Source: Erigeron canadensis (lineage: Eukaryota > Streptophyta > Magnoliopsida > Asterales > Asteraceae). Taken from it: a DNA stretch of 64,000 bases. Position 1 is the stretch's first letter. Every line of letters starts with the position of its first letter. Location: contig NC_057761.1 of the NCBI RefSeq assembly GCF_010389155.1, positions 17,734,501-17,798,500 of the forward strand. The letters run 5' to 3'. The position numbers and the translations under genes were made by a program. The notes beneath the pieces are model-generated. The model was not told where the DNA came from. It was given only the letters and a program-made list of their open reading frames with translations, and searched no databases. This document shows, one piece after another, positions 12,268 through 22,283 of the stretch.

Positions 12268-13156
12268 GTATTTCTTACTTAGTAGAAATAATTACACATT
12301 CAATACTTAAACTTAATCTAGTATTCTATGCATTATACAAAGTTCATTAATGACAATCACATGACAAAGACATATTACAATATAAGCCCAAATAATCTAG
12401 ACTGCTAATGACATAGACATGCACTTACAAGCCCCACAACCTAGTCAGGTAAATCACAATGCTAAATGGAACCCCATATTTAACCAAAAAGGACCGATCC
12501 CACACTTATGGTCAAACATATCCCAAAATGTGAAAATCCAAAAGGCGAGAATCCCACACTTATGGTAAAAAAACATAATGGGTGTTCGACCAATGAGTGT
12601 GTTAAAGGTAATGAGATCCCACACTTAAGTCCTACTTAGTTTCTAATGCTCAATGCCGCAATCAACAACATCAATCAAACTCAATGTCCAAGATCCTAAG
12701 CATGCAAAATAACCTAAGTAATGTAGAACAAAGCATGGAGATTTGACATAAAAGTAAAAGAGAGAAAGGTTGAGAAAACTCCCGAATGATGCAAAGCAAT
12801 TCCAAAAGATGCAAATGAGTATAGTAAATCATTCAAAGTGCAAGCAATCTTGAAGACTCGCACCATGCTCCAAACATCACATCGCTCCAACACATCCACC
12901 ATATTCAGAAGATTAAACCTAAACAAAACAAACACAAAGAAAAATGTGAAATAATAGGTCACTAAGCAAGTCCACCGACTCACTAGTGACCCAAATAACA
13001 ACTACTAATAATAAAATAGAAAAACAACTATTAAAACCCTAGAAACATAAAAGAAACACGGGTTGTCTCCCGGAAGCGCTTGTTTATCAACGAGTCACTA
13101 GCTTGACTCCAAACTCACTCAACCATCAATAAAATTCAAGCCAAGGGTTCCTCAAC

Positions 13157-13440
13157 TCACATGTTCATGGGTCCCTCTTGAAACTTCTTGACCTGGTGCC
13201 CATTCACTAGAAACGTATCCCCACTTGGGGTTTGCAACTCAACACTACCATTAGGAAGCACACAGACAACTCTGAAAGGACCAGACCACCTAGACTTAAG
13301 CTTACCGGGAAAAAGTCTAAGCTTGGAGTTGTAAAGGAGAGCGAGATCACCATCTTCAAGCCCTTTAGGCTTGATTCTAGCATCATGAAATCTCTTGGTG
13401 TTCTCCTTATAAATGGTGGCATTTTCATAATGGCTTGCAT
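13157..13440 (-). pseudogene. Gypsy (Athila-like) integrase C-terminal fragment
   Basis: On the minus strand the frame reads TKRFHDARIKPKG, LALLYNSKLRLFPGKL, SRWSGPFRVV and PSGDTFLVNGHQVKKF, then a stop at 13,157. That is the usual end of a plant Gypsy integrase, which carries the GPF/Y module (here SRWSGPF) and the NGHxLK tail. About 90 residues survive; the catalytic core is missing. The right end coincides with a duplicated filler sequence (13,423-13,518), consistent with a deletion joint. Confidence 0.8.
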
Positions 13441-13518
13441 ATACTCTGTATGCTATGTATGTAACCCGTGCTTATTTGTGTTATTTATTTCATAATGGCT
13501 TGCATATACTCTGTATGC
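13423..13518. repeat. 31-bp direct duplication at a deletion joint
   Basis: A 31-bp block (beginning TTTCATAATGGCTTGC) occurs at 13,423-13,453 and again at 13,488-13,518, 65 bp apart. The 34 bp between contain TAACCCG, close to the CAACCCG following the second copy. It lies exactly where Gypsy integrase meets Copia-B sequence, which looks like templated filler DNA from break repair. Confidence 0.8.
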
Positions 13519-13574
13519 AACCCGGTTTTAAAAGGAAAAATTATTTATGTTTCAAAGTTGGAATTAATTCATGT

Positions 13575-13788
13575 TGTTATACATATAAATTGATATAAGA
13601 TAACACGGAATTGAACGCCTTTGTGTACTTCCAAGTGGTCTTATATGAATGTATATGTGTAGTACAAGATGTTGATTGCAATTTTGTTGCACCTGTTTCA
13701 AAAACTCTCAATTGTTGATATGAGAAGCAAAGGATTGAACGCCTTTGTGTCCTCCTGAGTTGTCTCATCTTGAACAATTGATTGAGTT
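13575..13788 (+). other. Two constant-loop hairpins downstream of Copia B pol
   Basis: Hairpin 1: arms 13,581-13,610 and 13,629-13,658 form 25 of 30 possible pairs, including one G-T, around loop TTGAACGCCTTTGTGTAC. Hairpin 2: arms 13,703-13,734 and 13,750-13,788 pair in blocks of 5, 9, 6 and about 4 bp around TTGAACGCCTTTGTG. The arms of the two share no sequence, while the loop core is identical. Confidence 0.85.
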
Positions 13789-14749
13789 CACTTTTCATAA
13801 ACTTGTTTTGATTTCACACAAATCATTTTTGCTCCACCCTTTCTATGAAAATCTTTTTGATCTATCTTTGCATAGATTAAGGGGGAGTTTGTGATTTCAA
13901 ATCTCTTTCAAACTTAAAATGTGTTGTTTAAAATTTTTTTTTTCACATTTGATGATTTTTTTTTCAAAACATTTACTTCAAAGGAAGTTCGGTGTTTAGT
14001 TTGCACATGAGCGACTAGGTTTTTCTCAAAATTCTACTCCATGAATTTCATCATCACCGATGAGTTCTAACCCTGGAGTATTCACTTCTTTCATTAGATA
14101 GTGAGGGTATTTTTGAGTGATGATGAATTCGTGCAACTAAGTTGGAGGGAGTACAGTCGAAAAGTAAGAGGTTATGGTGATAACGTTGTGAGAAAAAGGT
14201 TAAAAGAATTGATACCCTTCCCTAAAATTCTCAAATCGCCGGGTAAAACACATTTCTATTGGATGTCATTTGTTGATATCTCGGTATTGAAGAAGCCTTC
14301 ATGGACCCAATGAAGCGATGCACATCTTTACCTAACCACTCAAGTGTTTCTTAACAAATGCTTGTTTTATTTCTCACGGAGATTTTCTCATTTCTATTGA
14401 CTCTTCATTTGGAAGAGTTTGATATTGAAAAAGGGTGACACTCAGCTCCAGTCCCCGACTTCATTTGATCACTTTGTGTTTAGAGCTCTCATGATTGATC
14501 ATTAATTTGATCGTTATTCATTCTTTAGGACACATTTACGTCATATCTTTGTGATATACATGCTTATCTTTGTGATATAGCCAGAACATTTGTAGTGATA
14601 TCTTAATTGATATTTCACGATGATCAATTGGAAATCCTACCATTGCTAACATCATTTCCAGCTTTGAACGTAGGTCTCATAATTGCATTTGTGTAATTAT
14701 TGAGTTAACAAGAAGTCTATTGTGACCTTAGATTTTTTTTTTCCTACAA

Positions 14750-14820
14750 GTCTTTAAGGATTGTAAAACATGGTTATCGAACGCTTAGGTGACACTGACC
14801 ATGGTTTACATTCTTTGAAG
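14750..14820 (+). other. Third constant-loop hairpin of element B
   Basis: TGTAAAACATGGTTAT pairs with CCATGGTTTACA and flanking CTTTAAGGA pairs with TTCTTTGAAG. The loop carries CGAACGCTTAGGTGACAC, a variant of the GAACGCCTTTGTG core. It resembles the first A1 hairpin (24,258-24,316), which has the same GTGACACTG right shoulder. Confidence 0.75.
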
Positions 14821-15943
14821 CAATCTTGAGGTTGGAAAGCCATAAGACCAAACTATGTTAGAGGTTTGCTTTGTGCATTTCTCAAAGATACATAGGAAAT
14901 CCGATAAATCGTATACATTTCTTTCGGTCATTTCATTAATCCTTTCGATTTTTGAATGAAAATGGATCATTCTTATCCGGTATCTTTTCTCATTACCCCA
15001 ACACAGAAAACACCAACACCATAATAAAATGTTTATACCAACAACTTCAACCTTACATTTTAGTCACCCATAGGGTTATTTGGGTTGGATTAATGGTTTG
15101 GGTTAATGAGTTGTTAGTTCATATATCTTTGTGTAAACACCATTGTGATTTCTTTTGACGTTCTTTTCAATCAATGTTTGCATAATGACATGGTTTTTGT
15201 CATTATGAGGGGGAGAAAATAGTATGATTGATTTTGATTGAAGAAGAAATTAGAATGATCAAGATCAATAATGAAAGGATGCTCACTCAAGATGTTACAA
15301 AAAGTTCAAAGATGCTTCAATCAAAGATTGTGATTACTCATGAATTGAGGAGGAACATGATTACTTTCATAAAAGAATTTCCCAAAACCTTATTGTAATG
15401 TTTACTCTCAAAAGTGTTCAAGACGATGTATCAAAGATCAAAGCTTCAAAGGACAAAAGGCTGAAGATTCAAGACAAAAGAAGAAATGCTTCAAAAATAA
15501 TTTAAAGATCTTCAAGTCATACAACAACACTTTACCAAAAGTTACATTGCACACATCAAGGGGGAGAGTACATATTTCTGAAAATTCATTCCAAGACTTC
15601 AAAGAAAAGACTTCAAGATTCGAAGATTGAAGAATTCAAGACAAATTCATATCTTCCGCATTTCAAAAGACAACTCTGATCTGTGATTCAACAATCCTCA
15701 AAGATTTAATACACACACACATTCATTATTCTTTGTTCAAAAAGAACATTGAGAATCAACAAATGATTTAACTTCAAGAAGTCCAAGACCAATACTGAAT
15801 CAAGTTCTCCAAAGACAATGAGAAAGCTTTAAAGACTTGTTTCAACTCACCAATTGTCTTCATCACCGGGCTCATCAAATTCATTCCTACAAGACAAAAC
15901 AACACGTACTTCAGACCTTACAATATATCACTAAGGGGGAGAA

Positions 15944-16265
15944 TGTTAGAAATCCAAAAATAGTGATACATTGTAATTTAAGTTATGGACTTACTTGTTG
16001 TTAAGTCATGTGTTGATGATTTCTAAGGTTGAGGGACTAATTGTGATAATTAGCATAGTTGGTTAGTTTAGACTATAAATAGCCCTCAATTCCTTAGAAA
16101 TCATAACACTGGAATAACTCTTAACACATTTTTCATACCATTACATCTGAATAACACACACTTGATCCCAATTCTCTCTTAACACATACACAAACACCAA
16201 GAACACACACACTAACCAAACGCCATTGTTGATGTGAATTCGAGTGATAAAATTGTGTTGTTACA
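15944..16265 (+). repeat. 3' LTR of Copia element B (322 bp)
   Basis: It starts TGTTAGAAATCC directly after the polypurine tract AAGGGGGAGAA and ends TTGTTACA at 16,265. A TATA box (CTATAAATAG) lies at about 16,073-16,082. The next base continues in the middle of LTR A (compare 30,445), so B appears to have inserted into the 5' LTR of A1. The left half of that LTR and the 5' part of B have been lost. Confidence 0.75.
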
Positions 16266-16546
16266 GATCACTTGTAATTCATAGGTTGTTTAGATACTTA
16301 CTTTGTAATATCTTGTTCCGCAACAACCTTGTATGTTATTTAACATCAATAAATAAAATACACTTGAAAATTACATTGTGTCTCACCATTCACTTTACTT
16401 GCTTATCTTTATATTGCTTAAGTACGTATTACTTTATATATATATTCTTGCATTTATATTTATTGTAATACTAGTCCTATCTAGTGCTTACTTGATTTGC
16501 TGTATTCTATACTTGTGGGTTAAACCATCAAGTGATGGACTTCACA
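16266..16546 (+). repeat. Right part of the 5' LTR of Copia element A1
   Basis: Nearly identical to 30,445-30,763, the end of the 3' LTR. It lacks a roughly 38-bp partial duplication (CTAGTGTTTACTTGACTTG region) present in the 3' copy. It ends GGACTTCACA at 16,546, two bases before the primer site. The U3 half has been removed by the B insertion and later deletion. Confidence 0.85.
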
Positions 16547-16548
16547 TT

Positions 16549-16560
16549 TGGTATCAGAGC
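16549..16560 (+). promoter_or_regulatory. Primer-binding site of A1 (initiator-Met tRNA)
   Basis: TGGTATCAGAGC is an exact match to the plant initiator-Met tRNA 3' end complement, the site where reverse transcription starts. It is two bases from the LTR end and about 40 bp before the gag start at 16,600. Confidence 0.92.
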
Positions 16561-16599
16561 AGAACGCTAATATACTTGCCTAGATCTGTATTTTCTTGA

Positions 16600-18290
16600 T
16601 GGCCAACCCAGAGAATACACAAGGAAACCCTTTAAATACTTGACCTCCTCCCATTATTAAAACTGAATAGACTACTGATTATGTTAACAATAATCCCCCA
16701 CCACCACCTCCTATTCCTGCTTCTCCACACGTGCATGTGCACTACTCAAACACTCTTGTTCCCAAATTCAATGGGAATGGTGATTAATTTGGCACGTGGA
16801 AAGTTAGGATGATATTACATATTACGGGAATTGAGAGGAACATGATAAAAATTTAAAATGAAGGATCTTATATTCCTAGAAGTCCTCTCAATCCACTTCT
16901 TGATCCTCTTGGAGCAAGATCTGGAAGGGAAAAGAGAGAGGAACACTGGTCTGAAGAGGATAAAAGACTTTTTAATATAGATACCATTTTAAAAAATATG
17001 ATCCTCGGGGTTGTTCCTAAATCTCTTATTCCCACACTAGTTCTCTATCCTAGTGCTAGAAGCATGTGGGATGAACTAGTAAACCAGTATGAAGGTGGTG
17101 ATGACACTATTGTTACCAGGAAAGTTTCTTTGAATAAGAAGTACGAGTCATTTTTTGCTTTGCCCAATGAATCATTAACTGGTACTTACACCAGATTTAT
17201 GAGTATCATAAACCAGTTGAGAGGGCTTGGGTAGAAAAAGACAAGGACATACTTCTTAAAAATTTTGTGATATTTTTCCATCTAAATGGTCTCTCATGAT
17301 CGTGGTCTTGAGACAAGGTAAAACCTTGCATTCTCATACTTTGTCAACATTGTATGGAGCCTTCAGATTCACTGAAGAGAATCAAGCCCAGAGAATTGAG
17401 GCAGAAAAAGATGCTATTAATCATGCTTCCACTAGTTCCCCTGTGGTTAGTCATACTGAACCACCTTGTGCGGCATTAATGTCTTCTGAGAATATATTTT
17501 CTATGAAGAAGATGATGTATGAATTAATGGATTCTGGAGCCATGAATAATATCTCTTCAGATTATGATGAAACTGGATGTTCTGATGGCTATGATTGCTA
17601 AAACGTTTAACCGTTTCAAAGCAAGAGCCAACAGACCCACTGGACAACATGCACTCAGTTCTTCCATTGACAAGACCAATCTGACATGCTTTAAGTGTGG
17701 AAAAAAAGGTCATTTCATGAAAGAGTGCAAGTCCAATCAGTTTGTTTCTCAATCTGGTCCATCAACTTCTTATAACAAGCCTGATGATAGCTACAGATCT
17801 AAGTACAAAAAGCTTAAGGCTCAAATTGCTCTCATGTCTCCAGAAAAAGATAATAATCAATGCAAGGTTGCTGAAGAAGAATGGGTTCCCTTTGATGACT
17901 CATCAATTGATGATGAAGAGGAAAGAGATTGCTGTTATATGGCTCTAGCTGATCAAGAGCATCTGATGAAGGAAGATGTCACATCTGGAAGATGGGTGGA
18001 CATTGTTATCAAAAAGGTAATTGACTATGACAAGGAAACTGATCCTGAATTAAATTGGACATTGCTGAAGCTCTAAACTCTGATTTAATTTTTGTGGAAA
18101 CTGTTTGATCAGATATGTCAAATAACTTTGAAACAGACTTTTCTGAAATGACAAATTTACAATCAAAGTTAAAAGAACTTCAAGACATTGAATTGGCCTT
18201 TAAAGCACAAGTTTTTGTCACTAAACAACTGGTCCAAGAAAAGGAAGAGCTTGAAAATGCTTTATCTAAAGAAAAACAAGTTATTTAGTC
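16600..18290 (+). pseudogene. Copia A1 gag with zinc knuckle
   Basis: Gag starts MANPENTQGNPLNT at 16,600 and meets a stop within 15 codons. The rest survives in pieces: leader PPPPPIPASPHVHVHYSNT, the UBN2-type gag domain (16,880-17,420; RSMWDELVNQYEGGDD, KTLHSHTLSTLYGAFRFTEE) and a CCHC knuckle (CFKCGKKGHFMKEC, about 17,688-17,729). An acidic tail (17,880-18,076) follows. Frameshifts occur near 17,234 and 17,600. Same family as A2 at the left window edge. Confidence 0.85.
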
Positions 18291-19780
18291 ATGGCTTGAG
18301 ACCAGGAAACCATATGATGCTGCACGAAACTAGTACCCCTCCCAAAAACGTGCATATCTGGGGGTGATGTAAATGCAACAGCATTAATACCTGTTGTTGA
18401 TCGATTGCCAGAAGTGTTAAAACCTAGCACTATTTATGATGAACCAACAACTCCCAAGACTTGTGTTATTCCACCTGTCAATTGACCGAGATCAAGACTG
18501 GAGCACACCAGATGACTGCTCCAGTCAAAAAGGTTAAGTAGAATAAACCTTTGTCTCAATCATCTTCTAAAGAACCCCAGGTTCAGAAAAAGAAGAATGT
18601 TGTCTCCCCACCTAAGCCAAAAGTCCAGTCATCTGGAAAGGCCAAGGTGTCATCTGAGGAAAATATTTTGTTAAGGTTGGAGAGCCAGTTTCAATTACTG
18701 GCTCGTCAGGTTCAAAGTTGTAATGCAAGATTAAACAGTTTTGAGGGTACTACATCTGACCCTAAATAAAATACCAAACCTTTTTCCAAGAAAGAAAAAT
18801 CGAGCACACCTATTCAAAAGAACAAGAAAAAGGTTTCAAAACTTTCAAATCCAGTGGTCTTTTCATCCAAGACTACTGTTGAAGAAAGTGAACTCAACCA
18901 GATACCCCCATGGATCCATTTGGCAGGATCCAGAGAACCCATCAGTTGATGGGTTCCCAAAACTAACTAATCAATCTGGTGGATGTGCAGGGCGATCGAC
19001 AGAAATATATTTGGTATCTTGACAGCGCTGCTGGCAGGACAATGACCGGATGTAAGACCCTGCTGGAGGAGTTCGTAGCTTCAGACGAACCCTCTATTAC
19101 TTTTGGGAATGATGGTTCTGGAAAGATTGAGGAATATGGTGTCCTAAATAATGGTCAAGTCAAATTCAGACGGGTGGCTTATGTCAATGGTTTGAAATAT
19201 AACCTAATAAGTATGAGCTAACTGTGTGATGTTGGTTACCAGGTGTTGTTTAACATCTCTCAGGGCATTGTATTTAATAAGGATTGGAAGGTAGTATTGA
19301 TTGCTCCCAGAAAACGGAATGTGTATGTAATGGATATGGAAAGCTCTCCTTCAGAGTAGTGTTTCTATACCAAGGCTGATGAAGACACAAAACTGGTTAT
19401 GGCATAAAAGGTTATCCTATTTAAACTTCAAAAATATTAATAAGTTGTCCAGAAAACAACTTGCAGATGAGATACCTTCAGTTTCTTTCAAAAAGGAAAG
19501 GCCATGTCCAGGATGTGAGATGGGTAAGCAGAAACGCACCAGTTTCAAGACAAAGCAAAATTTTAGCATATCTGAACCACTTCATATGCTTCATATGGAC
19601 CTTTTTGGTCCAGTGAATGTTCAGACTCGTGCTGGTAAGATATATACCCTGGTAGTAGTTGATGAGTATTCCAAATATTGTATGGTATTATTTCTTAGAT
19701 CAAAGAATGAAACTGCTGCTGAAGTCATCGCTCTTATCAAGCAAATTGAACTCAAATATAAGCGAAAAGTGTGTCATCTG
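18291..19780 (+). pseudogene. Copia A1 protease and N-terminal integrase, truncated by insertion I
   Basis: The protease shows WYLDSAAGRTMTG (about 19,010-19,050), where the usual catalytic DSG reads DSA. Further on, YVNGLKYNLISMS precedes the linker. The GAG-pre-integrase domain follows (NWLWHKRLSYLNFKNINKLS, HHCC zinc with CPGCEMGKQKRTSF), then the first part of the integrase core with its first Asp (LHMLHMDLFGPV, about 19,590). The frame departs from integrase just after KRKVCHL at about 19,780, before the second catalytic Asp. A stop at 19,219 breaks protease from integrase. Everything from there to the start of RT is missing and replaced by element I. Confidence 0.85.
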
Positions 19781-20496
19781 GGTATGAGTCGTCTGGGGTC
19801 TCTGATAATGTATATTGCATGAATAATGTAGTATCTTTAAGAAAAGGCAATCAGTAGATTAAATAAAGTTCAAAGAACCAATAACGAGTAAAATCTAAAC
19901 GCATCAAGTTATGTCGCTTTGCGCGTGGGGAACCACCGACCTGCCACCTCTGTCTTAATGTGAACCATTAGTTGAGTTATGTCGCTCTGCGAGTGGGGAA
20001 CCGCCGACCTATCACCGTTGTCTCAACTATTAAAGATGATAAGTCGTATAATTGCTTTAGTATCTAGCTAGTGAGCATGAATGTAGTGTAAAAGTATATC
20101 TAAGTAGTGACTCACAAGTACACAAACCTTGAAATGTGAAATGCCTTACTAGTAGCTAGTAGTTCTGATTGCTATACAAACCTTAATTAAGTGCTTAACT
20201 AGTCAGCAGAAGGAAGTAAGATTGAGCTGTAAGATATGTGGAATTATATAACGGTTTTAGAGGTATTAACACAAATATAAAGTTAGCTTTTAGTTTTGAT
20301 TGACCAATTATCTTACCTCTAACTATAGCCTACCAATTTTGTCTAAAAGCTTTCTCAAATCATTTTGCATGACTAATCTTGAAATGTTTTAATGAAGTAG
20401 AATAACTTGAACACTTAAGTAGTCCGCTCATCAATTGTTTTATCTTTCTTGGACTATTTGCTTGATGACAAGCAAAGAATTAAGTGTGGGGGTATA
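19781..20496 (+). mobile_element. Element I, 3' internal region (left part of a permuted insertion)
   Basis: Noncoding DNA ending in a purine tract (TTAAGTGTGGGGGTA, 20,480-20,494) that abuts LTR I, so it is the 3' end of an LTR element's internal region. It carries two copies of a GNRA-capped hairpin (19,900-19,962 and 19,968-20,030). It is joined on its left directly to Copia integrase sequence, with no LTR between. Confidence 0.75.
19900..20030 (+). other. GNRA-capped hairpin core, tandem copies a and b
   Basis: Copy a: arms 19,900-19,908 and 19,954-19,962 (8 of 9 pairs). Copy b: arms 19,969-19,976 and 20,022-20,029 (8 of 8). Both enclose a 45-nt core starting TTATGTCGCT(T/C)TGCG with GTGG-GGAA-CCAC (a) or GTGG-GGAA-CCGC (b). 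The outer arms are unrelated in sequence. A third copy is at 5,780-5,845 on the minus strand. Confidence 0.75.
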
Positions 20497-21964
20497 TGAT
20501 GAGCGTCCATTTTATGATAAAAATCCCTAGTGAAAGGCTTCATTTCTATGTCTAAATGAGTTATTATTCCGGAACTATTGGTACTTAATGAATCGTATGT
20601 TTATGTAGGTTCACGGAAGATGCGAGAGAGGGTAAATGGCATCAAGTGACTCAAGAAGGAAGCCTATGAAGCCACCAGACATTTGGACGAAAACTAGCAA
20701 GCAGATCATGAAGAATTAGAGGCCAACATGAAGCATGTTGGACCTGAAGCCTCCAGCGGCGCTCATTTCACTCTAGAACTGCTGGAAGTCATCCTAAAGT
20801 AGCACCAGCGCCGCTAGTCAGCCCAGTTCAGCTAGGTTTTATCCGAAAACCTATAAATACCCCTCTAAAACCCTAGGGCCGTAGCTTGCTTCCTCTAGGA
20901 AACTTGGGGGCCGTTTTTAAGGTATATCCATCAGAACTAAACCCTCTTAACTCCTTCATATCATCTAAAAGATCAAGCACCAACAATCAATCAATTATCA
21001 ATCTCAATTTAATTATTAGCAGCCGCATTCAATAATTAGGAGGATTCTTTAACAACTAGGAGAGTGGTCGGTGTGGCACATGCGTAAGTCACCGCGGCAT
21101 GATCAATAGTAATCCGACATCATCAATTCTTCACCTCTTTAGTTTGATCTTTCTCTTTTATTGTTCTTTACTTTTATTATTGTTATTAGGTTACTACTGC
21201 AAGACTTATTTATTTGACAGTTATTAGTATGGATTTATTTATATTGATGATTGTTAGTAATATTTATCTTGTCATGAGTAGCTAAATTAGTTTGCATCTG
21301 CTTGGATTATGTGATCATGTTTATGTAGTGATATTATTAGCTTATAGTTGTTGAACCGTTTTTATGTTTGACCTAGTTAAAGTACGTTGGCAACTTGACA
21401 GGAAACCAAACTGCTTGGGTGACTTAACAGGAATCCCGTTAAACTAGAAAGGTTAGGTCATAAAAACAGGCTTAGTTTATAATCTTAATTAGGGGACTTA
21501 ACAAGAAGCTTAATTAAAGGGTTAGGTGACTTGACAGGAATCTTGACCAATTAGACCGGGGGACTAGATAGGAAGCTTCGTGGTGATTAGTCGTTCAACA
21601 GTTATAAGTAGTTTAGTAGATGATCTATGTGGCATGTGAACTAGTTCCAAGTAGATGTATCATTTTAATTATTATAGTTTTGCTTTTCATTTTCAAATCA
21701 TTTCGTGCTTCCTCGCTAGACCAAGCGGTTGGAAGCTTTTGTTAGTCTTAGTTAGTTAAGTAGTTACAAACCCCACCAATCTTAGAATTACACCTAGCTA
21801 CATTCTTAGACATAGTCCCTTAGAATGATCCCGATCTTACCGATTTGCTATACTATAAATGATCGGGTCCACTGCCCGAGAGTGAGTGTAGTAGAGATCT
21901 TAACCTTATAATAAATAAATTTAAAACTTGTTAGGATAATTTAGTTTAAACTTCCCGCTCATCA
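20497..21964 (+). repeat. LTR of element I (1,468 bp, Athila-like)
   Basis: Starts TGATGAGCG and ends CGCTCATCA, a perfect 9-bp terminal inverted repeat with TG..CA ends. A purine tract abuts it on the left and a primer site on the right, so it is one LTR flanked by the element's 3' and 5' internal ends. It contains hairpin CCAACATG-AAG-CATGTTGG (about 20,723), AGCGGCGCT and AGCGCCGCT words (20,755-20,820) and a TATA-like CTATAAATAC (20,850). It also holds a branched inverted-repeat structure with repeated GACTTRACAGGAA (21,341-21,608). The segment GATCGGGTCCACTGCCCG near its end also occurs in LTR E. Confidence 0.9.
21341..21608 (+). other. Branched inverted-repeat structure with five GACTTRACAGGAA-like motifs
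   Basis: Outer arms CTTATAGTTGTTGAAC (21,341-21,356) and GTTCAACAGTTATAAG (21,593-21,608) pair over 16 bp, 14 Watson-Crick and 2 G-T. Inside, GTTTTTAT..GACCTA (21,358-21,375) pairs with TAGGTCATAAAAAC (21,454-21,467). CTTAATTA pairs with TTAATTAAAG around 21,484-21,520. The motif GACTTRACARGAANC or a variant sits near 21,391, 21,421, 21,495, 21,527 and 21,561. Confidence 0.75.
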
Positions 21965-21970
21965 AGTTTT

Positions 21971-21988
21971 TGGCGCCGCTGCTGGGGA
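21971..21988 (+). promoter_or_regulatory. Primer-binding site of element I
   Basis: TGGCGCCGCTGCTGGGGA lies six bases after the LTR. It is of the TGGCGCCGTTGCCGGGGA class used by Athila-like and related plant Gypsy elements; I believe this class pairs with tRNA-Asp. Confidence 0.8.
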
Positions 21989-22283
21989 CTATTCACTTAG
22001 GAATATAGTTAGGTTAGGGTAATTCGACTCTTTCGTGTTTACACAGAAGAGTTAGTTTTAGTTTCTTTTAGGATTAGTTTATTTTCTTGTTAAGTTAGGT
22101 TAGGTTGTTTTTGCTTTTTCTTAAAATTTGAAAAAACATAAAAAGCTGAAAAATTTTAAAAATACAAAAATATTTTTCTTTTATTAGTTTAGGTTAATTT
22201 CAGTTTTTGTCTTTTCTTTCTTATTTTCAATAAGTTGTTGCTTTTCACGGGTGTAGTTAGTATCTATTTTTCAGGTTTCACCA

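Larger units (their letters stand above)
11516..13156. other. LTR-like noncoding DNA with motif array; boundaries not resolved
   Basis: No gene is supported here. The stretch may combine the missing 5' end of C with the 3' LTR and untranslated region of the minus-strand Gypsy remnant to its right. It holds an array of GAGGTCGTAATTG-like words, a perfect 13-bp hairpin and repeated CCCACACTTA(T/A)GG words near 12,490-12,630. These read TAAGTGTGGG on the minus strand, like the purine tract before LTR I at 20,480. Confidence 0.4.
13519..15943 (+). other. 3' noncoding region of Copia element B with hairpins and multiple polypurine tracts
   Basis: No open frame of note. Four polypurine-tract-like AGGGGGAG sites occur near 13,872, 15,190, 15,560 and 15,935; the last abuts the LTR. 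Multiple polypurine tracts are a described feature of Sireviruses. At least three hairpins (13,575-13,665; 13,703-13,788; 14,750-14,820) share the loop GAACGC(C/T)T and have different arms. Further simple hairpins lie near 14,399-14,417 (ACTCTTC/GAAGAGT), 14,595 and 14,630. The pol gene of B is missing to the left. Confidence 0.7.

Noticed and set aside
19900..20030. Hammerhead or other known ribozyme
   Set aside because: I could not find the CTGATGA and GAAA core of a hammerhead or another small-ribozyme signature. Only the GNRA-capped stem is supported.
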